64,000 nucleotides of DNA from Candidatus Mediterraneibacter intestinavium. GTDB taxonomy: Bacteria; Bacillota; Clostridia; Lachnospirales; Lachnospiraceae. A program made the position numbers and the translations under genes. This document shows, piece by piece, positions 48,638 to 56,513 of this stretch. Every line of letters begins with the position of its first letter. The first letter of the stretch is position 1. The notes under the pieces are model-generated. The model had not been told where the DNA came from, did no database searches, and was given only the letters and a program-made list of their open reading frames with translations. The DNA lies in NCBI GenBank assembly GCA_019119205.1, contig DWXK01000006.1, forward strand, positions 88,486-152,485, read 5' to 3'.

Positions 48638-49508
48638 GCTTTCTTCCCTCCTTGTCCTTAGTCAGTACATTCTGGATGATCGTCAGGATCACCACGAATA
48701 CTGTAAATACGATCGCCATTGTTGACGCAAGTCCCATCTCCCAGTTGACCGTTCCTGTCTCATATATATCGTAGACGATAGTGTAGGTCGAGTGGTCCGG
48801 TCCTCCTCCGGTCATGACCATCGGCTGTACCAGCATGCGGAACGCGCCGATCGTGACCGTGATAAATACGAAGATGCACAGAGGCTTCAGCTCCGGGAGC
48901 GTGATATCTTTAAATTTCTGCCATGCGCTTGCATGGTCCATCTCCGCCGCCTCGTAAAGTGCCGGATTGATGTTCTGCAGCCCGCCCAGGAAGATGATCA
49001 TCTGATAACCCACACCCTGCCATACGCTCATGATCGCGATGGACGGAAGCGCTTGGTCCGCGCTGTGGATAAATGGCTGGGCGTCGATCCCGAAGTTTGC
49101 AAGAAGTGTGTTCAGGATCCCCTCCGGACTGTAGATCTGCATCCACAGCGTGGACACCACCGCCAGAGACATGACCACCGGCACGAAGAATGCCACTTTA
49201 AAATATTTCTTGCAGTGTGCCGCCTTGTTGATCGCCAGCGCGAGGAGCAGCGCCCCGCCGCACTGGAGCGGCACGATGATGATCACAAATTTTACCGTGT
49301 TCAAAAATGACTGTACAAAAAGTTCGTCCTTAAAAATATCAATGTAGTTTTCCAGCCCCACGAAGTGCGTCAGTTCCGGGTTCAGCGCAAAATAGTCGGT
49401 AAAGCTGAATCCGAACGTGAGCAGCATCGGCAGGAATAAGAAGATCGTGAGCAGTACCAGCGCAGGCCCGAAAAACGCCATTCCCATGATTGAATTCTTT
49501 TTCTTCAT
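48609..49508 (-). CDS. Sugar ABC transporter permease
   Basis: 299 aa; EAAEMDHASAWQKFKDITLPELKP. Confidence 0.92.
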   Translation of the reverse strand: MKKKNSIMGMAFFGPALVLLTIFLFLPMLLTFGFSFTDYFALNPELTHFVGLENYIDIFKDELFVQSFLNTVKFVIIIVPLQCGGALLLALAINKAAHCKKYFKVAFFVPVVMSLAVVSTLWMQIYSPEGILNTLLANFGIDAQPFIHSADQALPSIAIMSVWQGVGYQMIIFLGGLQNINPALYEAAEMDHASAWQKFKDITLPELKPLCIFVFITVTIGAFRMLVQPMVMTGGGPDHSTYTIVYDIYETGTVNWEMGLASTMAIVFTVFVVILTIIQNVLTKDKEGRKHVNKKAKAN

Positions 49509-49511
49509 ATT

Positions 49512-50834
49512 TTATTCCCTCGTATAACGTTCCAGTTTCGAATCGATCCGTTCCACAGCTTTTTCAAGCTCTTCATGTACATCCTTTCCGCTCAGGGCGA
49601 CACTCTCCAGCACTTCCTGGAAACTGGTGCTCACCTGCGGATACACCGGCGTCTTCGGTCTCGGATGCCCGTAATTGCTGAGCTGTTCATACAGAGCGCT
49701 GTAGTTCTCATCCGTCTGGAACACATCAATGTTCTCAAATGCCTCGTAAGTCGACGGGAAGTTCTTCGTCATCTCCCAGATCCGGATGCCGCTCTCCACA
49801 CCGCTCATCCATTTGACCAGTTCTGTAGCTGCCTCGATGTCCTCTGTTTCAGAGGATGCGGCAAATGCCCAGGAGCCTGTCGGGGTGTAAGTTCCTCCGT
49901 CCCAGTCGTCGCTGACGATATACGGAGCGACGCCCAGTTCAATATCCGGATAGCTTGTATACACTGTATTGACTTCCCATGCGCCGTCGAACTTGAACGC
50001 CGCCCTCCCGCTCTCAAAGAGATGGTCAATGGGCGCTTCCGACATGTATCCGTTCTCCACGATCGTCCGGAAATATTCCATTGCCGCCGCAGTCTGTTCC
50101 GAATTGAAATATCCGTCCACGGTCAGCCCGTCGTCGCTTACCAGCTCTCCGCCGCCGGACCAGACAAAAGGCGCGAAGTAATAAATGCTCGTCTCACCAA
50201 CCGGGAAAGTCATATCCAGCGGATATCCGTCTTTCTCCTCCATCAGAGGCTTTAACTCTTCCAGGATCTCAAGGAACTCTGACCATGTCCACGGATCATC
50301 TGCATCCGGGATCTCGATCCCTGCTTCCTCGATGATCTCTTTGTTATAGTAGAATCCTACACTAGACTCCATCACCCCCAGCGCATACAGTTCATCATCC
50401 ACCGTTCCCTGCTCAATGATGGAGGGAAGATACTCACTTTCTTCCTCCTCCGTCAGTTCTGCCAGCGGCTGGATGATCCCATTTGCCGCGTAGGCGGATA
50501 CGTTCGGTCCGTCTACTGTGAGCACATCCGGAAGCCCTCCGGCCATGACCGAGGCGTTGACCTTGTCCGAATAACCGCCTCCGCTGTCATTCCTCGGTAC
50601 GAACTCAATGTCCGCAAAATACTGTCCGTCGTATGCCTCATTAAAACTGTCCACTGATGCTTTGTATGCCTGCCCTTCCTCCGTGTCCTCAATGGAATGC
50701 ACCCAGATAGAAAGGTACTCTTCACCCTCATCATATCCTGCCACCTCTCCCGGCTCGGGATCTTTCTGCTGACATCCTGTGATGCTGGCAGCGGCAAGGA
50801 TGATCCCCATCAGACATAGCAGCCGTTTTTTCAT
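49512..50834 (-). CDS. Sugar ABC transporter substrate-binding lipoprotein
   Basis: Start MKKRLLCLMGIILAAASITGCQQ (lipobox); extracellular solute-binding family 1 layout. Confidence 0.92.
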   Translation of the reverse strand: MKKRLLCLMGIILAAASITGCQQKDPEPGEVAGYDEGEEYLSIWVHSIEDTEEGQAYKASVDSFNEAYDGQYFADIEFVPRNDSGGGYSDKVNASVMAGGLPDVLTVDGPNVSAYAANGIIQPLAELTEEEESEYLPSIIEQGTVDDELYALGVMESSVGFYYNKEIIEEAGIEIPDADDPWTWSEFLEILEELKPLMEEKDGYPLDMTFPVGETSIYYFAPFVWSGGGELVSDDGLTVDGYFNSEQTAAAMEYFRTIVENGYMSEAPIDHLFESGRAAFKFDGAWEVNTVYTSYPDIELGVAPYIVSDDWDGGTYTPTGSWAFAASSETEDIEAATELVKWMSGVESGIRIWEMTKNFPSTYEAFENIDVFQTDENYSALYEQLSNYGHPRPKTPVYPQVSTSFQEVLESVALSGKDVHEELEKAVERIDSKLERYTRE

Positions 50835-50881
50835 TCCTTCTCCTCCTCTGCTCAAATTATTTATGTGAAACCGTTTGTGTT

Positions 50882-50900
50882 ACCGGTTAAGTAACCGGTT
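50882..50900. promoter_or_regulatory. LacI-type operator candidate, site 1
   Basis: ACCGGTTAAGTAACCGGTT. Confidence 0.65.
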
Positions 50901-51005
50901 CCTTTAATGGCATCATACCCCTTGCGCCAGCCTGTGTCAACAGGATTTTCGATTTTTGGCACATCTGCCATTTTTCCTTCCTGATTTCTGTACACATTTC
51001 ACAAA

Positions 51006-51024
51006 ACCGGTTTTGTAACCGGTT
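51006..51024. promoter_or_regulatory. LacI-type operator candidate, site 2
   Basis: ACCGGTTTTGTAACCGGTT; same sequence and spacing as site 1. Confidence 0.65.
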
Positions 51025-51196
51025 ACTTTGTTGATTTTCCGTTCTTTCATCTGTTATACTGTAGCTGTTGGAATGTTCCTGTCCACAGAAACGCTGGGAT
51101 ACAAGGAACATATTTCAATACAGTTCTGTCAGATGCTCCGCCTTTCAGGCAGGAGACAGTTTACGGGCTGTTCTTATAAAGAAGGAGCTGAAATAT

Positions 51197-52225
51197 ATGA
51201 AGTCAAAAAAGAAAGTGACCTTTGCAGATATCGCGTCATACACCGGATTTTCCAAGACAACGATCTCCCGCTATTTCAATGATCCGGATTCCCTTACATT
51301 GGAGAACCAGCAGAAGATCGCAGATGCTCTGGTGGCGCTGGATTATAAAGAGAACAAAGTTGGACGGATCCTTGCCAGCGGCAAGACCGAATTCGTCGGT
51401 CTGATCATCCCCAACCTGTATCTCCACTACTACTCGGAGATGCTCAACCAGATCCTTGCCACCTATGAGACATACGGCTATAAATTTCTTGTCTTTGCCG
51501 GCAGTTCAAAAGCAGATGTGGAGCGGAAATATATCGAAGAACTTCTCGCCTACAATATTGAAGGAATGATCATCTTAAGCGGGACCATTCCCTCGAAAGA
51601 ACTTGCCTCCTATAATGTACCTGTCGTAGGGATCGAGCGGGAGGACCAGTACATCTCCAGCGTCAACACCGACAACTACATGGGCGGCGTGCAGGCTGCA
51701 AGCCTTCTTTGCAAAAGCGACTGTGACATTATCATCCATGTCAATGCGGATGTGCCGGACACTTCCCCGGCTTCCGGGCGTATCCACGGGTTCGTTGACA
51801 CATGTGATGAATACCATCTCCCCTACGAACTGGTCCTGACTGAGTTGGGAGATACTTTTGAGGAAAACAGAGAGCGGATCACACGGCTCGTAGATGCGTT
51901 TGAAGAGAAATATCCCGGGAAAAAGAAAGGCATCTTCATGCCAAACGATACCCATGCAAACGTCCTTCTCAATATCCTGTTCCAGCGGTACGGCAGGCTT
52001 CCCGATACCTATCAGATCATCGGCTTTGACAACTCTCCCATCTCCAGGGAGGCAGTGATCCCGCTGAGCACTGTCGGACAGCAGATCCCTGTCATCGCAA
52101 ACGAAGCGATGAAACTTCTGTCGGAGCAGATGGAAGAACGGAAAAAAAGGCGCCCTGCGCCCTTAAAAGAACCTGTGCATAAAGTCATCCCGCCGATCCT
52201 GATCCGGAGGGATACGACCGCGTAA
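51197..52225 (+). CDS. LacI family transcriptional regulator (GH32 locus)
   Basis: MKSKKKVTFADIASYTGFSKTTISRYFND HTH; SD aagaaggag. ORF open from 51068. Confidence 0.92.
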   Translation: MKSKKKVTFADIASYTGFSKTTISRYFNDPDSLTLENQQKIADALVALDYKENKVGRILASGKTEFVGLIIPNLYLHYYSEMLNQILATYETYGYKFLVFAGSSKADVERKYIEELLAYNIEGMIILSGTIPSKELASYNVPVVGIEREDQYISSVNTDNYMGGVQAASLLCKSDCDIIIHVNADVPDTSPASGRIHGFVDTCDEYHLPYELVLTELGDTFEENRERITRLVDAFEEKYPGKKKGIFMPNDTHANVLLNILFQRYGRLPDTYQIIGFDNSPISREAVIPLSTVGQQIPVIANEAMKLLSEQMEERKKRRPAPLKEPVHKVIPPILIRRDTTA

Positions 52226-52303
52226 GACCGTCTGCTTCAGCATCGCAAACGCGAAAAATCAGGAAGATCAATTGGGAAAACTATACGAAAGGCAGGTAGG
52301 GAA

Positions 52304-52642
52304 ATGATCATAAGCGAAAAAATATTTGCCCTTCTCGAACAGAGAGGCATGAGCCAGAAAGAATTTTCCGAGAAGACCGGGATCTCACAGAGCACGATAA
52401 GCGACTGGAAACGAAAGCAGACGAATCCCTCTGCTGATAAGATACTGAAGATCTGCGAAGTTCTGCAGGTATCTCCCTATGAGCTGCTCTCCGAAGAAAA
52501 GGATTCCTATTCCGGGTTCAGCGCGGATCACGATATCGTTCTGAGCAGAGACGAGACACTTCTTCTCGAAAACTACCGGAACTTTTCCTCCCGCCAGAAA
52601 GAACGTCTGATGGGCTATCTCGAGGCATTGCGGGAAATGTAA
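52304..52642 (+). CDS. XRE family HTH regulator
   Basis: 112 aa; ALLEQRGMSQKEFSEKTGISQSTISDWKRKQTNPSADKILKICEVLQVSPYELL. Confidence 0.93.
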   Translation: MIISEKIFALLEQRGMSQKEFSEKTGISQSTISDWKRKQTNPSADKILKICEVLQVSPYELLSEEKDSYSGFSADHDIVLSRDETLLLENYRNFSSRQKERLMGYLEALREM

Positions 52643-52713
52643 CAGCCTGTGCGGGATGTTAGACTTTACACCGCAGCCACGGGATCTCAGGGAAATTCAG
52701 AAGAAAGACCACG

Positions 52714-52742
52714 AATGCATGTCAGATTGACATGCATTTTTT
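52714..52742 (+). terminator. Intrinsic terminator
   Basis: AATGCATGTCA gat TGACATGCATTTTTTG. Confidence 0.75.
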
Positions 52743-52855
52743 GATATGATATCATTCGTATATACGTATCGTATAAACAATATGTAATATATTTATCAGG
52801 GAAGCTGGAAAGGCGTGCAGTCATCCGTTCTTATCCTGTAGAAAGGGTGAATGCT

Positions 52856-52933
52856 ATGAGTACATATGAAGAATTCATGGTCATTTTAACCGTGGTAACG
52901 CTCATTGTGGCAATTCTGAACTATAGAAAATAA
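52856..52933 (+). CDS. Holin-like type I toxin (Hol-Tox-like), copy 1
   Basis: MSTYEEFMVILTVVTLIVAILNYRK*; SD AGAAAGGGTG; resembles the MSTYE[AS]L..-TM-KK putative holin-like toxin family. Confidence 0.75.
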   Translation: MSTYEEFMVILTVVTLIVAILNYRK

Positions 52934-53037
52934 GCAAGCCGCCTTGTCTCTTGACCGGAGTAGGCAGCTTGCTTTTTTGTAACTGTTAACTTTGCGCCGG
53001 AGCGGATAGGCTTCATCTATCTTCCGGCTTTCCTGTT
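52930..53037 (-). ncRNA. Predicted antisense antitoxin RNA, copy 1 (ends approximate)
   Basis: Starts from a perfect promoter (53044-53072, - strand), contains hairpin 52996-53028, ends at the bidirectional terminator overlapping the toxin 3' end. Confidence 0.65.
52932..52978. terminator. Bidirectional terminator, toxin copy 1
   Basis: AAGCAAGCCGCC...GGCAGCTTGCTTTTTT; - strand copy ends in TTATTTT. Confidence 0.8.
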
Positions 53038-53043
53038 AAATAT

Positions 53044-53072
53044 ATTATAGTCACCATATAAAACCGTGTCAA
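53044..53072 (-). promoter_or_regulatory. Antisense RNA promoter, copy 1
   Basis: - strand TTGACA-N17-TATAAT, perfect consensus. Confidence 0.85.
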
Positions 53073-53160
53073 ACATATTTCTGTAAAATAATATACTTAC
53101 CCAGGGAGCCGATGGGGCGATATGTAGCCACCTACTCATAAGAGAAAGGGGCTGGTGCTT

Positions 53161-53256
53161 ATGTACGTTACATACAGCGATTTATTCACATTTGTAACCA
53201 TGCTAGTTGCTGTTATTACCCTTGTTATAACCATCAATAAGCATAACAAAAAATAG
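53161..53256 (+). CDS. Holin-like type I toxin (Hol-Tox-like), copy 2
   Basis: MYVTYSDLFTFVTMLVAVITLVITINKHNKK*; SD AGAAAGGGG; leader aligns with that of copy 1. Confidence 0.7.
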   Translation: MYVTYSDLFTFVTMLVAVITLVITINKHNKK

Positions 53257-53287
53257 CGCCCCCACCTGGTCAGTGTAGCGCTATTTT
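53250..53287. terminator. Bidirectional terminator, toxin copy 2
   Basis: AAAATAGCGC...GCGCTATTTT; toxin stop codon TAG lies in the stem. Confidence 0.8.
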
Positions 53288-53342
53288 GTAATACATTTTT
53301 GCCGAGGTGGCTAGGTTTCAGCTAGCTATCGGCTCCCTTGTT
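53250..53342 (-). ncRNA. Predicted antisense antitoxin RNA, copy 2 (ends approximate)
   Basis: Starts from a perfect promoter (53349-53377, - strand), contains hairpin 53301-53333, ends at the bidirectional terminator. Confidence 0.65.
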
Positions 53343-53348
53343 AAGTAT

Positions 53349-53377
53349 ATTATAGTCAATATTTCAATATGTGTCAA
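53349..53377 (-). promoter_or_regulatory. Antisense RNA promoter, copy 2
   Basis: - strand TTGACA-N17-TATAAT, perfect consensus. Confidence 0.85.
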
Positions 53378-53440
53378 ATAATATCTCCCATCTTTATAAA
53401 GCTCCTCTTCGTTTCCAATTCGGCCAGATCAGCTGACCAA

Positions 53441-54178
53441 TCAGGGCTCTTCCACTCCCGCCAGATCTTTCATCTTCTCATATGTAAAATGATTGAACAC
53501 TGCAATGGTCCGTCCCACGCCGATCATGGCAAGGACCGTTCCCACTCCGACACCCACCAGATGCCCGGCGAACGCGAAGCTTAAGACAAGCGTGATCGTG
53601 ATATTGGTCAGGTCAAAGCAGTTCTTTGTAAATCCTACACTCTTATATATCGTGTCTGCGATCGCCTGCACGATCCCGTCCCCCGGGTTCGGCACGATCC
53701 GCATATCCAGCGACATTGCCGCCCCGATCCCGGTCAGGATGATAGCGATGATCAGGCAGATCACACGGACCGCCATCTCCTCTGCCGTACTCTCTCCATC
53801 TGAATAGAGATTCGGGATCACAGCGGAGAACACATTCAGGAAACGGGTGAACACAATGCTCAGCGGGATCTGGAGAAAATCCATCAGAAAGATCAGCTTC
53901 AGGTCCTTTTTCTCTGCATGGGCAAGCGCCTCACCTGACCTTCCCGAATATCTTATATGGCGGATCAGGTGCAGCACCATCTCGATCACAACAAAGACAC
54001 AGTAAAGCGCCAGCGTCATGTCACCGAAATTATGATCGAAGATCGTCGCAATGCTGTATGCCACCGAGATGATCGGCGAGACTCCAAGCCCCGTCTTTGT
54101 GTTCAGGGTGAGCCCGAGCGCCAGGATAAGAAGCCCGGCGGCATAGAACAGGATGCGGTAAATAATTTGTTTTTTCAT
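53441..54178 (-). CDS. YczE/YyaS/YitT-like integral membrane protein
   Basis: 245 aa; ILALGLTLNTKTGLGVSPIISVAYSIA; RBS ggagggg. Confidence 0.8.
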   Translation of the reverse strand: MKKQIIYRILFYAAGLLILALGLTLNTKTGLGVSPIISVAYSIATIFDHNFGDMTLALYCVFVVIEMVLHLIRHIRYSGRSGEALAHAEKKDLKLIFLMDFLQIPLSIVFTRFLNVFSAVIPNLYSDGESTAEEMAVRVICLIIAIILTGIGAAMSLDMRIVPNPGDGIVQAIADTIYKSVGFTKNCFDLTNITITLVLSFAFAGHLVGVGVGTVLAMIGVGRTIAVFNHFTYEKMKDLAGVEEP

Positions 54179-54202
54179 GATGTCCCCTCCGGAAAAACTC
54201 TC

Positions 54203-54252
54203 AAAAAGGATGCTGCAAAAACATGAAATCGTGCTTTTGCAACATCCTTTTT
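54203..54252 (-). promoter_or_regulatory. Terminator-like hairpin in the leader of 53441-54178
   Basis: - strand AAAAAGGATGTTGCAAAAGCAC...GTTTTTGCAGCATCCTTTTT just upstream of the SD. Confidence 0.6.
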
Positions 54253-54436
54253 CTATTTTAGACGTTTTCCGCAGGATTTGTCAAATTTTTGCTTTTTGTA
54301 ATATCAGACCGGGACCCGCCTCGGACCTCCGCCCCATACTTCCCCGCCTCACCTCCGCGTCGCTGACACACCCCCGCGTCGCTGACTTGATTCTCTTCCG
54401 GCTAGATGCTATATTAATCTCACCGAACATACATTC

Positions 54437-54458
54437 CACCTTTTACCCTTAAAGGTGG
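54437..54458. terminator. Terminator-like hairpin
   Basis: CCACCTTT-taccctt... AAAGGTGG followed by TATTTTATA; lies in the region preceding the response-regulator remnant. Confidence 0.45.
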
Positions 54459-54501
54459 TATTTTATATGATATTTTCCATCGACATACAGGAGGACCAGC
54501 C

Positions 54502-54897
54502 ATGAACACCATACTTCTTCTGGAAGACGACGCCAACTTAAACCGCGGGATCTCCCTCAAACTTCGGAAAGAAGGCTACGACGTATACTCCGCTTTCACC
54601 GTAAAAGAGGCGGAAGACCTTTTCTCCGCATGCAGTCCCGACCTGATCATCAGCGACATCACTCTCCCGGACGGGAGCGGTCTGGACTTCTGCGCCGGGA
54701 TACGCAAAAAGAGCAGTGTCTTTATCCTCTTTCTGACCGCCATGGATTCGGAGATCGACATGGTGAACGGGTATGATATAGGCGCCGACGACTATATCAC
54801 CAAGCCCTTCAGCCTGATAGTCCTGGTCTCCAAGGTCCACGCTTTCATGGGGATGTCTCCTATGAGGACCTGCTCTCCGGCGATAAGCTCCTCGTGA
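54502..54897 (+). pseudogene. Truncated OmpR-type response regulator (receiver domain only)
   Basis: MNTILLLEDDANLNRGISLKLRKEGYDVYS..GADDYITKPFSLIVLVSKVHAF, then out-of-family tail; no DNA-binding domain. Confidence 0.75.
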
Positions 54898-55640
54898 ACT
54901 GGACATTTCAGTACTGGCACCCGGAAAGCAGATTGGGCGATCCTGTCCGCATCCTGTTCGACACACCGGACGGTCCTGTCGAGAGGACCTTTGAGCTGGC
55001 AGGCATCTGCCATTACTCTTCCGGATTTACTGACTCGGAGTTCATACTTCCGGAGAGTGTGCTCTCAGAGATCTGCCCCTATGATCTCACCAATACCTGC
55101 GAGATCACCGTAGATGCGGCACAGAAAGAGACCGCTTACGAGACACTTCAGTCGCTCGCAGATACAGACGAGCGTTTTGTATCAGATACCTATGAAGACT
55201 TCGTCGCCCAGTGGGAGAGCGTGACTTCCTTTATCAGTCTCGCCGGATATACATTCATGATCATCCTTGGCGCCATCGGCGTGATGAACCTGGTCAATAC
55301 CATGATCAACAGCGTCTATACAAGGAAACACGAACTGGGCATCCTGCAGGCTGTCGGCATGTCCGAACGCCAGCTCACCCGCATGATGCAGATGGAAGGA
55401 CTGTTCTACACCCTTTTTACTCTGATCCTCTCCCTGGGACTGGGCAGCCTTGCCGGATACGCCGCCTTCCTCTATGCCCGGAGTGAAGGACTGATGAACA
55501 TCACCGTCTTCCACTATCCGTTCCTGCAGGCGGTCCTTCTCGCCGTCACTGTTGCGGCAGTACAGCTCATCCTCACATTCGCGGTGACAAAGAGTTTCCG
55601 GCGCACGAGCCTGATCGAGCGGGTAAGATATTCGGAGTAA
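54849..55640 (+). pseudogene. 3' portion of an FtsX-like ABC transporter permease (5' truncated)
   Basis: Frame reads GDVSYEDLLSGDKLLVNWTFQYWHPESRLGDPVRI...GVMNLVNTMINSVYTRKHELGILQAVGMSERQLTRMMQMEG...; N-terminal TM missing. First ATG-type ORF at 54894. Confidence 0.75.
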
Positions 55641-55824
55641 CTGTGAAATTTTTGTGAAACACAGCGAAAGAGAGCCTTTTGCCCTTGACATCCGGTGCTA
55701 TAATGTAACTGTAACAAAGAAACACACTTAACAACACCTATTTGTCCTGCATCCGCTCAATGCGGATAAAGCAGCAAAGTTGAAGGCTTGCTAAGCGCGA
55801 TTCAGTGATTGGAGGAAAAGATAA

Positions 55825-56412
55825 ATGAATACTTTAAAAGCTGAAAGAAGAGACATGACAGTAAAAGCCAAGAAACTTAGACGTGAAGGATTTGTTACAG
55901 GCAGTATCTTCGGTCGCGAACTGGAAGAGACCATACCGCTCAAGATGGAGAAAAGCGCGGTAGAACGTCTGCTCAAAGAAGAAGGCAAGGGCGGACAGGT
56001 CATGCTCGAGATCGAAGGCAAAACCTATGATGCACTGATCAAAGAAGTGGATTACAATCCGTTAAAAGGCTGCATCGACGAGATCGATTTCCAGGCACTG
56101 GTAGCTGGTGAGAAGGTTCATTCCACTGCAGAGGTCCATCTGGTCAACCTGGAGAAACTGGCTGCAGGCGTTCCGCAGCAGATGCTGCATGAGATCGCAT
56201 TCAAGGCGCTTCCGTCTGCACTGGTTGATAAAGTTGAGATCGATGTGGGCGACATGAAAGTCGGTGATACGCTCAAAGTATCCGATTTGACGATCGCACA
56301 TACAGAAGGTCTGGATCTGACGACAGATGCTGATGCGACAGTAGTCACGATCACTGAAGTCCACGCAGCTCCGGCAGATGATGCAGATACAGAAGATGAG
56401 GCTGCAGAGTGA
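55825..56412 (+). CDS. rplY: 50S ribosomal protein L25 / general stress protein Ctc
   Basis: 195 aa; L25 beta-barrel then CTC C-terminal domain (VHSTAEVHLVNLEKLAAGVPQQMLHEIAFKALPSALVDKVEIDV). Confidence 0.92.
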   Translation: MNTLKAERRDMTVKAKKLRREGFVTGSIFGRELEETIPLKMEKSAVERLLKEEGKGGQVMLEIEGKTYDALIKEVDYNPLKGCIDEIDFQALVAGEKVHSTAEVHLVNLEKLAAGVPQQMLHEIAFKALPSALVDKVEIDVGDMKVGDTLKVSDLTIAHTEGLDLTTDADATVVTITEVHAAPADDADTEDEAAE

Positions 56413-56444
56413 TCCTGTTCCTGCAGGATGATCTATGAGTTCTG

Positions 56445-56509
56445 AAAAACCCCGGATATGGGAGAAATGCACACAATTGAGCATATTCCCTCGTATCCGG
56501 GGTTTTCTT
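56445..56509. terminator. Bidirectional intrinsic terminator
   Basis: AAAAACCCCGGATA...TATCCGGGGTTTTCTTTT. Confidence 0.85.
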
Positions 56510-56513
56510 TTAT

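Noticed and set aside
54894-55640. Treating this ORF as a complete permease gene
   Set aside because: Family-like sequence continues upstream of the ATG to ~54849 and the N-terminal TM is missing, so it is better called a truncated gene.
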